From Rhynchopus euleeides (lineage: Eukaryota; Euglenozoa; Diplonemea; Diplonemida; Diplonemidae): a stretch of DNA of 64,000 nucleotides. The DNA lies in assembly GCA_963210315.1 (NCBI GenBank), contig OY723257.1:930001-994000 (forward strand), given 5' to 3'. The position numbers were made by a program, and so were the translations under genes. The notes beneath the pieces were generated by a model. The model did no database searches and was not told the DNA's origin. It saw nothing but the letters and a program-made list of their open reading frames with translations. Numbering within the stretch: position 1 is the stretch's first letter; each line of letters starts with the position of its first letter. Positions 50,501 through 59,340 of this stretch are shown one piece after another.

Positions 50501-52591
50501 CATGACACAGTGTGCTGGAAGCCTGGGGGGGCATGACACAGTGTGCTGGAAGCCTGGGGGGGCATGACACAGTGTGTTAGAAGCCTGGGGGGGCATGACA
50601 CAGTGTGCTGGAAGCCTGGGGGGGCATGACACAGCGTGCTGGAAGCCTGGGGGGGCATGACACAGTGTGTTAGAAGCCTGGGGGGGCATGACACAGTGTG
50701 CTGGAAGCCTGGGGGGGCATGACACAGTGTGTTAGAAGCCTGGGGGGGCATGACACAGTGTGCTAGAAGCCTGGGGGGGCATGACACAGTGTGTTAGAAG
50801 CCTGGGGGGGCATGACACAGTGTGCTGGAAGCCTGGGGGGGCATGACACAGTGTGTTAGAAGCCTGGGGGGGCATGACACAGTGTGCTAGAAGCCTGGGG
50901 GGGCATGACACAGTGTGCTGGAAGCCTGGGGGGGCATGACACAGTGTGTTAGAAGCCTGGGGGGGCATGACACAGTGTGCTAGAAGCCTGGGGGGGCATG
51001 ACACAGTGTGCTGGAAGCCTGGGGGGGCATGACACAGTGTGCTAGAAGCCTGGGGGGGCATGACACAGTGTGCTGGAAGCCTGGGGGGGCATGACACAGT
51101 GTGCTGGAAGCCTGGGGGGGCATGACACAGTGTGTTCGAAGCCTGGGGGGGCATGACACAGTGTGCTAGAAGCCTGGGGGGGCATGACACATTGTGTTAG
51201 AAGCCTGGGGGGGCATGACACAGTGTGTTAGAACCCTGGGGGGGCATGACACAGTGTGCTAGAAGCCTGGGGGGGCATGACACAGTGTGTTAGAAGCCTG
51301 GGGGGGCATGACACAGTGTGCTAGAAGCCTGGGGGGGCATGACACAGTGTGTTAGAAGCCTGGGGGGGCATGACACAGTGTGCTAGAACCCTCGGGGGGC
51401 ATGACACAGTGTGCTAGAAGCCTGGGGGGGCATGACACAGTGTGCTGGAAGCCTGGGGGGGCATGACACAGTGTGTTAGAAGCCTGGGGGGGCATGACAC
51501 AGTGTGCTAGAAGCCTGGGGGGGCATGACACAGTGTGCTAGAAGCCTGGGGGGGCATGACACAGTGTGCTAGAAGCCTGGGGGGGCATGACACAGTGTGT
51601 TAGAAGCCTGGGGGGCATGACACAGTGTGCTAGAAGCCTGGGGGGGCATGACACAGTGTGCTAGAAGCCTGGGGGGGCATGACACAGTGTGCTAGAAGCC
51701 TGGGGGGGCATGACACAGTGTGCTGGAAGCCTGGGGGGGCATGACACAGTGTGCTGGAAGCCTGGGGGGGCATGACACAGTGTGTTAGAAGCCTGGGGGG
51801 GCATGACACAGTGTGCTGGAAGCCTGGGGGGGCATGACACAGCGTGCTGGAAGCCTGGGGGGGCATGACACAGTGTGTTAGAAGCCTGGGGGGGCATGAC
51901 ACAGTGTGCTGGAAGCCTGGGGGGGCATGACACAGTGTGTTAGAAGCCTGGGGGGGCATGACACAGTGTGCTAGAAGCCTGGGGGGGCATGACACAGTGT
52001 GTTAGAAGCCTGGGGGGGCATGACACAGTGTGCTGGAAGCCTGGGGGGGCATGACACAGTGTGTTAGAAGCCTGGGGGGGCATGACACAGTGTGCTAGAA
52101 GCCTGGGGGGGCATGACACAGTGTGTTCGAAGCCTGGGGGGGCATGACACAGTGTGCTAGAAGCCTGGGGGGGCATGACACAGTGTGCTAGAAGCCTGGG
52201 GGGGCATGACACAGTGTGCTGGAAGCCTGGGGGGGCATGACACAGTGTGCTGGAAGCCTGGGGGGGCATGACACAGTGTGTTAGAAGCCTGGGGGGGCAT
52301 GACACAGTGTGCTGGAAGCCTGGGGGGGCATGACACAGTGTGCTGGAAGCCTGGGGGGGCATGACACAGTGTGCTAGAAGCCTGGGGGGGCATGACACAG
52401 TGTGCTGGAAGCCTGGGGGGGCATGACACAGTGTGTTAGAAGCCTGGGGGGGCATGACACAGTGTGCTGGAAGCCTGGGGGGGCATGACACAGTGTGTTA
52501 GAAGCCTGGGGGGGCATGACACAGTGTGCTGGAAGCCTGGGGGGGCATGACACACTGTGTTAGAAGCCAGGGGGGGCCTGACACAGTGTGC
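47586..52591. repeat. 31-bp satellite array, about 161 copies
   Basis: The unit includes AGAAGCCTGGGGGGGCATGA followed by CACAGTGTGYT. Variants are GCTAGA, GTTAGA, GCTGGA, GTTCGA and CCCTCGGGG. Because 31 is not a multiple of 3, three successive units are read in three frames; on the minus strand all three are stop-free for long stretches, giving a 31-residue period (CHAPPGFQ, VMPPQAS, SCPPRL). This looks like a structural property, without evidence for a gene. A 1208-bp segment inside is duplicated (about 49980-51190 and 51190-52400). Confidence 0.95.
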
Positions 52592-53374
52592 AAGGACCAC
52601 GTGGGAGTATGTCACTTCGGAGCCAGTTTTGTGTGGAACCCAATTTTTTCACCTCTGCCAGAAATCTTTTTTCGAGATTTTTCGCAAATTTTGCATTGTC
52701 CCCAACACCCCTGTGTCACGGGACCTTCGCTCTGAGTCAGTGACACACAGTGACACAGAGCGAAGGCTTGGCGGCGTTTTTGCCGATTTCGCCTAAGGTG
52801 AAAAAAACCGCCTGTGTGACACACTGACACAATTTGACACAGTTTGACACAGAGCGAAGGCCCCCGCTAAAAACAGTTAGGCGTTTTTTTCGATTTTTTT
52901 TCGAATTTTTCAAAAATTGGTTTTTTTTAGGAGAGGGGGCCCGGTGCCTGCGCGCGTCCTGTCGTACTGTGGCTGCTTGGTGGGGCTAGCGCAGCAGGTT
53001 CTACTTTTGCTTCTACGGGCTCTTAGCACTGTAACATGAACTACACAAACAACAAAGCTCTAGGGCAAACAAACCGCGCACTGGCCGGGGTTGAGCTGCG
53101 TGGGGCTCCGTGCTGGCGGCATGAACAAGGGGCTGTAGGCAAATCTACCATTCACAAGGGGCAGCCCGCTGGTGAGGGGAAAAGGGGGCGAGGTAAAGGG
53201 GGGGGGGGGGCAGGGGGGGAGAGGCGAAAGCGACTGACAGCGAGGGCGTGGACCGACTCCGCTGGCGCATTCACCGGAAGAAAGGGGAAGGGGGCACGGG
53301 GGTGGGGAACGGGAGGGGGGGGGGGGGAGGGGCGAAAGGAAAGAGGGGGGTAGGGGGGGGGAGCCGACCTACGG
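52592..53374. other. Spacer between satellite and retrotransposon gene
   Basis: It holds a fold-back of CCTTCGCTCTG/CAGAGCGAAGG at 52724-52770 with further GACACAGAGCGAAGG at 52846, like the ends of the small MITE family. TGACACA repeats resemble the satellite unit. G-rich low-complexity DNA lies at 53188-53370. It probably includes the 3' untranslated part of the retrotransposon. Confidence 0.5.
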
Positions 53375-56300
53375 CTATCTCGCTCCCCTGGCGGCCCTAC
53401 TCCCCTGGCTCTGGGACCCCTGGGAACTCCGCTGCGAAGACCCCCGCGCCCCTGGCCGGCTCGCCCGCGCCCGCTTGCCTGCCCGCGCCCTCAGACGACA
53501 ACAGACCACGTTGTACGCCTCCGCCTGTGAGGCCTTGTCATCCCCCAACTCGGCCCACCAAGCCTGAATGGCCCGGAGCGCCGCCTCCTGCTCCTCCTGC
53601 GGTCGGTGCACGTCGGGGCAGAACTGCTCCTCCCACTCCCCCACCGTCGTGGCCCCGTCGTCCTCATCCATCTCCTGACCACGCTGCGGCGATGCCGACT
53701 CCCGCTTCCGCTTCGGCTGCGACGACATCGAGGTGGCTGGTGCTTGCGCAGGGTTGGAGCCTTCCTCGGTGGTGGTCGGGTCGGAGCGGCCGGTGGCCGG
53801 GGCGCCGGTGGGTGCAGGAGGGGGATCACCTTCTCGTCGAGGGGGATCACCCTGGTCCTGCGGCTGCGGGACCCTCGCAGGCGGCTCCTCCGCGTCCCGA
53901 GGCCCCAGATCCATACAGGTCTCCCCCTGCTCCACGCATTCCCCACACGCCCTGCAATCGCAACCGAAACAACGCCAGTGTTCGACTGCGGTATCCACCG
54001 CCTCTGCACAGCGGGCACAGTAAAAGCGGCGGCGCGACGGCTGGGACGGCACCTGGCACATGGGGAGGCCCTGCTCCCCCCCTGGACAGCCAGTCCGCCC
54101 CAACACCGGCGAGGGGGCGAGGGCAGACACTGCCTCCGCCAGAGGTGGGGGCACCAAAAGGGGGGTGTAGTGCTTTCCCTGATGCTTGACTCCAAGCACT
54201 CCGACGAAAGGCTTCACCCGGGGGCGGTGGACCGTGGGGGGCGCTTGATCAGATAGGACCACCACAGCCCACCCCGACCCCAGCGCAAGTCCATGTACTG
54301 CTACCTGGTCCGCCCAAGAAGCCTCGTCCCGGCTACCCTCGACTCGCATGGCCGCAGCCCAGGACTCGCTGTTCGGCTCGGCCCGAGCACAAAGGCCTGG
54401 GTCACGTAGCACCGCCTGGACGGCTAGCCTCCGCATGCCCGCCGCCGAGCCTCCCATAATGAAAGCCGCCGCATCGAAGAAGCAGTCGCCTGGTGTGAAA
54501 CGGAACCCCGTGCACTCCTGCATCCCCAAAGACCGTTGCAGCCTGGACAGACCGTCCCCTCCCCCTGGGGCCCGGCCCTCCAGCAAAGCCTTTGTCAGTG
54601 CGGTGCTCGCCGGGGGCGGAGGAGGGGGCTCCGCTTGCCCCGGCGGATGAGGGGCCACCCCTTGGTCCTCGCGTGGCAGAGGTAGTGGCGTGCAGACGCA
54701 CCTGGTGTCGTCTTCGCCCAGCTCACAGCAGGTCGGGCACAGCATCCTCGAGCAGTGACCACACTCCCCATGGTGCACGGCCGTGGTGAAGAGCGACGCA
54801 CAGAACTGACAGCAACCCGGTGACCCCGACACATCCACGCGCCCCGGGATAACCGGGCCCTGCGGCACCTCGACCTCCACACACTTCGTGTATGTGACCT
54901 GTTCCACCACCTGGTCCGGCACCGTGACCGGCTTGAACCCCCCGTCCACGCCGCCCACAAAAAGCGCTTGGCATGGTTCACCTGGGGCCACGAGAAGAGG
55001 GGGGAGGTTGTCTCTAAAAACCACAGCGTGGACGTCGAGGGCCACCGCCACCCCACGGAGGGCCACCTGGTCCACGTCTTCGCCACCCCCGGAAGCCAGC
55101 ATACGCCCCGCCCACTCGTCGGGGTCTGAGAGGAGCAGACGGAGTGTGGGCGCTCGACGGACGCACACCACCGCCAGGCGCAGAAGCTTGTCAGCGTCGA
55201 TGTCAAACCCCAGGTCACACGCCGCGGCCGTCACCGCCACCACCCACGTTGCTGGGGCCCCCTCCGCCACTGACCCACCCAGGGCGGCGACCTGTTCTGG
55301 CATCGTAAGAGCATTACCAAGCCCCTCTGCCAGGTCCTCAATAGCCACTCGCGCCCCTCCTCGCTTGTCTCTCCACTTTTCGATGACGACAGAGGGGGAC
55401 GGAGATGTCGGTGCTGCCTCTGCCCGAGGGACCGGGTCCGCCTGGGGCACAGGGCGCTCCTCATCAGGGTCAATGAACACCTCCCCCTCCCCACGCGAGT
55501 CAACCGAGAACCGCATGAAGTGGTCCGGGTTCAGGGGGGCCGCGGCCTCTGTAGCCAACGCCGTCCGGCTCACTGCTGCTGGTGATATGGGGCCGCATTC
55601 AAGGAGTGTTCGACCCAGGATGTGGCTGTACGCGCTACTCACTCTGGTGGCGTGGCTCTGGGTGACCAGAACCCTGCTTCGCCCCGTCCGTTCTGCTGCT
55701 AGGCGGCCCAGCTTGCCGAAAACCTGGTGCGCCGACGGCCCCAGACCCCCGAAAGCCTCCATCGCAAAGGCCGCGAAAATCTGGCCAGATCTCCTGCAGG
55801 GATCACGATACCTCCTGTTCTTCTCTGCCTCCCCCGCTGCCGCCGCCGCTCCAGTAAACCTCGCAGCAGCTTGGACCACGGAAGCCGCGAGGGGATTGCG
55901 GATCGTCACGTCGATGACCCGCGGCCACACCCGGCGAGTGACAATGTCCCCGGGGCGCTCCTGGGAGTCCGGAAGGATGTGGAGCGTCTCCATCTCGGGG
56001 CTCGTACCCGCTTCCACCGCGAGCCTGTACAGGCTGTCCCGCACGACATCGTGACGCCGAGTGGGCCCACCCCCCACCCTACAGTTCAGCGCGTGGGTGC
56101 CGTGCGTGTCCATCTCTTGCCCACACCTGCCGCACTTGGCGTCTGGCTCGAAGAGGGAGATGCCCAGCCTGTGCCGCGTCACCACAACCATTTCCTCTCC
56201 CCCGACACGCGTCTCTTCCGTCAGCTTGCCCGCATACGTGGCCCCTGCATGAGGGAGTGACAGGGACCGGTACCTGGCTCTGTCACTGGCGTCTGCCCGC

Positions 56301-59293
56301 TCGTGCAAGTCTCGGTGGTGAACGTCGATGATGGCCAGGGAGAGGTCCTTCTGTTTCACCATCTCCGTGGGGCGGGACTCCGAATCCACAGCATCCCCCT
56401 CGCTCACGTCGTTGTTGTAGGCCGAGCTCAGGGTGTGCCACGCCGCCGTATCCCAGGTGAACTCCTTGTCCAACTCCCGACATAACAGATACCCGTTCTG
56501 CATGGAAGCCATCGCTGCGGCGTGCCAGTGCTCCGTAGAACGGCGTATACCGAGCCCACCCACCCGGACCGGCAGCGTCGCCTGTCGCATGGCGTCGTCC
56601 GGGAGAGTGTCGTCCGCCAGGCAGAGGATACGAGTCAGGCACTTCTCGACCGCCGCATCGCTCTTCGCCAGGTATTCCGTCGCACCCCTATGTCCCAGTG
56701 CACGCATGTAGAACACCAGGCGCGCGAAACCCTCGCAATGCCGGAGGAGAGCAAGGGCCACTTGCCTGTCTTCGAGCGTCGCCAACGCCTCAAGGTAAGG
56801 CGCGAATTCAGCCAGCTTCTCGTCCATGTAGCGCTCGCAGAACTCTCGCGACCCTATGGGCGTGCCCAGGAGGGTGAAATCGCCCCCCTCACGGTACACC
56901 ACTCCCGGCTTGTCAGTCTCATCAGGGAGGCGAAGAAGGAACCCTTGCGCTTCAAGCTCGGTCTTCGAGAGGCGGTTGAGGTCGATAAGCTCACACTTGT
57001 CCAGCTTGACCTCCAACCCCTTCTCCTTGCTCCACTTCACCACGAAATCCAGCGCCTCCTTCACGACTCCCGCTGGCCCCATCAGCACGCCGTCGTCCAG
57101 GTAGAAGACACTACCTCCACACCCTGCGAAGTGCCCGACCAGCATCTCAGCTAGCTCTTTAATGGCTAGGGAGAAAAGAAGTGGTCCGAGGGGGTCCCCC
57201 TGCTGAACTCCACACGTGGACTGGAAGACGTGCCCACTGTACGATAGTGTGGAGGGGGACCCGTAGCACCACTGTGCGAAAGGGAGGAGGCCCGGGATGT
57301 CTCGTTCAACCACCTCTAGGAACGCCTCCCGGTGGACAGAGTTGAACGCGTTCTTGAAATCGATTTTAAGAACGACAGCATCCCGGGGCCCACCACCTGC
57401 GGCTGTCGCCTTGGCGCGCTCCGCCCACTGTGCCACCACCGCTACACCCGCCTCGAGTCCCCGTTGAACTGCGACGCCCACCTGCTTCCCTTTCATCAGG
57501 ATGCGCCGTGCTGCGTCTTTATGGCGAGTGGAGAGCAGCTTGGCGGTTAGCCTCCTCAGAGTCTCACCGCACGCTATCGGTCGCACATCACCGTCGCTCT
57601 TCTTCAAAGCGGTGAGCTTGGCGCCTGCCAGGATCGGCATGATCTCCTGCGGAGCCCTGCCTGACGCCATCAGGTTCACCACCTGTGTGAGCCACGCCAA
57701 CGGCTTCGCCCCTGCCGCGTCTTTACACTCAACTGCCTGGCGGACGTGATCCGGGCGTAGCCCCACTTGACCCCCGGCCGACCCATTAGGGAAGGTCTTG
57801 AGTGCACTCATCACTTCGGCCGGGGTGAAAGGCCGGCACGTGGCAGGGGCTGGTTCGCGCGCATGCGGTGGAACTCCGGTCGGGTGTTTCGATTCAAGGG
57901 CTGCACGCGTGCTGTCTGTGTTCTCCGCCACCACCTCAGGGATGAGGCTCTTGTGTGCCGCGGACATGCGATTCTGCCGTGCATACTTCGCGACACGCCT
58001 TTCCATTTCGCCAGGGCGCGGGGGCCCCCCCACTTTTGGCGGCTGCGCCTTCTTCTCGCACGCTTCTACCCACAGCAGGTTGAAGTCCCCCTTCGCCCAG
58101 CGATCGAAAGTCCTCAGCCTGTCCCTGATGGTCCCCTCCATCCTGTCCCCCATCCGCGCCCCCCGTAGCAGGACTGACGGGGCCAGCAGCAGCGCTGTCC
58201 ATGCCTGCACTGTGTTGTGGGCCGCCACCTCCCGGAGTAGACCGGCAAACGTCCGCGTCCATGATGCGACGAGGTGGTGCGGCACGGATTCCCACACCTT
58301 GATGTGCTCCGCTCTCACTGCTTCGAGCCCTGGGAGGGCTTTTGCCTGCACCCCTTCCCCCGCCGGCACTGCTTCGGGTTCCGGCTCGAGTCTGTGCCGA
58401 CAAGCCAAACACGCTGTGTACTTGAGCGCGATGACGTTCTCGCAGCGAACACACTCCCGATACCCGATGGCGCGCAGGACACTGGGGGTCACCGTTTCAC
58501 CCCTGGCTGCGTGCTTGTTCAGGTGCCCCAGCATGGACCCCCGGAGGATAGGCACGCCACATTGCATAAGGGAGGTGCGACAGCTGTCGTGCGGGCAGTA
58601 CACCTTGTCCGTGGCCCTTTGCACCAACTTTGCCTCCACCGTAGCTGCGTCCATGCCCTCCGGCGTGGTGATAACCTGCTCCCCTACAGACTCCGTGGTG
58701 AGGAAAGCGGGGTGCGCCATCCTGATGAGGTCTAGCAGTTGGCCCCTTGGGATGTCCACTTGTTCGTAGTGGTCCCCAGCTAAAGCAATCACCCGGGTGC
58801 GCTTGAGGAGGTCTCTATCCTTCACACTACGGGGGCGGATCGCCACGACTCGATGAGCACCCGGTTGAATGACCACTATATGCAGGTCCCAGAGCCGCGC
58901 CGCCAGTTGCAGGGTGAGGTGGTCCATCCACCCGTCCTCTCCGATCGCGTTGGCATATGCCAGGAAAGCCTCCTTGGCCCCCCCGAAAAATGCCACCAGT
59001 TCCGGTCGCGACTTGGCCGACTTGGCGAGGTCAGCTCGACGCGCCCCGATCACTTCAGCCTCGAAACCCAGGGCCCAGTACCCGCAATCCCCCGTGGCGG
59101 AATTGGGGATGCGGGAGGCGTGCAGCAGGCGCAGTGTCGAATCAACATCAGCCCAGTCCCGCCCATCCATCGCGCTATCCTCTTCCGCACCGCCCCTGAG
59201 GTCCCCGGGAAGGAGGTGCACCGGCTCCGCCCCGCTCCCCCGCACCGCGACCTGTCCCTCTTGGCCTCCCGGCCCCCACGCCCATGACGGCAT
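53375..59293 (-). CDS. R2-superclade LINE polyprotein with RT, endonuclease and OTU-like domains
   Basis: I use the ATG at 59293 (1972 residues); the frame is open to about 60007 but through low-complexity DNA. By residue: OTU-protease-like domain 60-180 (Cys70 in GDCGYWAL, His175 in GDHYEQV); a C2H2-like finger 233-261 (CPHDSC...HLNKH) and a CxxC/CxxC pair; RT about 560-900 with DFKNAFNSV (motif A), GVQQGDPLGP (motif B) and FYLDDGV (motif C, intact, near 729); a CCHC finger (CGRCGQEMDTHGTHALNC, near 1055); a restriction-like endonuclease with RRHDVVRD, RPGDIV and IDVTI (about 1065-1125). After that come an OTU-like segment lacking the Cys, a Cys/His cluster (about 1495-1535), a second OTU-like domain (GDCFFDAAAF near 1601, KHYTPL near 1706) and another Cys/His cluster (about 1758-1797). 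RT plus this endonuclease performs target-primed insertion. NeSL/Utopia-type elements carry a cysteine protease; the doubled module is unusual. Confidence 0.85.
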   Translation of the reverse strand: MPSWAWGPGGQEGQVAVRGSGAEPVHLLPGDLRGGAEEDSAMDGRDWADVDSTLRLLHASRIPNSATGDCGYWALGFEAEVIGARRADLAKSAKSRPELVAFFGGAKEAFLAYANAIGEDGWMDHLTLQLAARLWDLHIVVIQPGAHRVVAIRPRSVKDRDLLKRTRVIALAGDHYEQVDIPRGQLLDLIRMAHPAFLTTESVGEQVITTPEGMDAATVEAKLVQRATDKVYCPHDSCRTSLMQCGVPILRGSMLGHLNKHAARGETVTPSVLRAIGYRECVRCENVIALKYTACLACRHRLEPEPEAVPAGEGVQAKALPGLEAVRAEHIKVWESVPHHLVASWTRTFAGLLREVAAHNTVQAWTALLLAPSVLLRGARMGDRMEGTIRDRLRTFDRWAKGDFNLLWVEACEKKAQPPKVGGPPRPGEMERRVAKYARQNRMSAAHKSLIPEVVAENTDSTRAALESKHPTGVPPHAREPAPATCRPFTPAEVMSALKTFPNGSAGGQVGLRPDHVRQAVECKDAAGAKPLAWLTQVVNLMASGRAPQEIMPILAGAKLTALKKSDGDVRPIACGETLRRLTAKLLSTRHKDAARRILMKGKQVGVAVQRGLEAGVAVVAQWAERAKATAAGGGPRDAVVLKIDFKNAFNSVHREAFLEVVERDIPGLLPFAQWCYGSPSTLSYSGHVFQSTCGVQQGDPLGPLLFSLAIKELAEMLVGHFAGCGGSVFYLDDGVLMGPAGVVKEALDFVVKWSKEKGLEVKLDKCELIDLNRLSKTELEAQGFLLRLPDETDKPGVVYREGGDFTLLGTPIGSREFCERYMDEKLAEFAPYLEALATLEDRQVALALLRHCEGFARLVFYMRALGHRGATEYLAKSDAAVEKCLTRILCLADDTLPDDAMRQATLPVRVGGLGIRRSTEHWHAAAMASMQNGYLLCRELDKEFTWDTAAWHTLSSAYNNDVSEGDAVDSESRPTEMVKQKDLSLAIIDVHHRDLHERADASDRARYRSLSLPHAGATYAGKLTEETRVGGEEMVVVTRHRLGISLFEPDAKCGRCGQEMDTHGTHALNCRVGGGPTRRHDVVRDSLYRLAVEAGTSPEMETLHILPDSQERPGDIVTRRVWPRVIDVTIRNPLAASVVQAAARFTGAAAAAGEAEKNRRYRDPCRRSGQIFAAFAMEAFGGLGPSAHQVFGKLGRLAAERTGRSRVLVTQSHATRVSSAYSHILGRTLLECGPISPAAVSRTALATEAAAPLNPDHFMRFSVDSRGEGEVFIDPDEERPVPQADPVPRAEAAPTSPSPSVVIEKWRDKRGGARVAIEDLAEGLGNALTMPEQVAALGGSVAEGAPATWVVAVTAAACDLGFDIDADKLLRLAVVCVRRAPTLRLLLSDPDEWAGRMLASGGGEDVDQVALRGVAVALDVHAVVFRDNLPPLLVAPGEPCQALFVGGVDGGFKPVTVPDQVVEQVTYTKCVEVEVPQGPVIPGRVDVSGSPGCCQFCASLFTTAVHHGECGHCSRMLCPTCCELGEDDTRCVCTPLPLPREDQGVAPHPPGQAEPPPPPPASTALTKALLEGRAPGGGDGLSRLQRSLGMQECTGFRFTPGDCFFDAAAFIMGGSAAGMRRLAVQAVLRDPGLCARAEPNSESWAAAMRVEGSRDEASWADQVAVHGLALGSGWAVVVLSDQAPPTVHRPRVKPFVGVLGVKHQGKHYTPLLVPPPLAEAVSALAPSPVLGRTGCPGGEQGLPMCQVPSQPSRRRFYCARCAEAVDTAVEHWRCFGCDCRACGECVEQGETCMDLGPRDAEEPPARVPQPQDQGDPPRREGDPPPAPTGAPATGRSDPTTTEEGSNPAQAPATSMSSQPKRKRESASPQRGQEMDEDDGATTVGEWEEQFCPDVHRPQEEQEAALRAIQAWWAELGDDKASQAEAYNVVCCRLRARAGKRARASRPGARGSSQRSSQGSQSQGSRAARGAR

Positions 59294-59325
59294 CCCCCTT
59301 GCTCGCCATACTATCTGTACACCCG

Positions 59326-59333
59326 TTTTTATA
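59326..59333 (-). promoter_or_regulatory. Possible TATA box upstream of the LINE gene
   Basis: The minus strand reads CCTTTTTATAAAAACGGG, about 35 bp upstream of the ATG at 59293. It would place transcription start very near the start codon. Weak support. Confidence 0.2.
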
Positions 59334-59340
59334 AAAAGGA

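Noticed and set aside
47696..52491. Proline/cysteine-rich ORFs in the satellite
   Set aside because: They are produced by the 31-bp unit being stop-free in three frames. They have no start context, domain or end signal.
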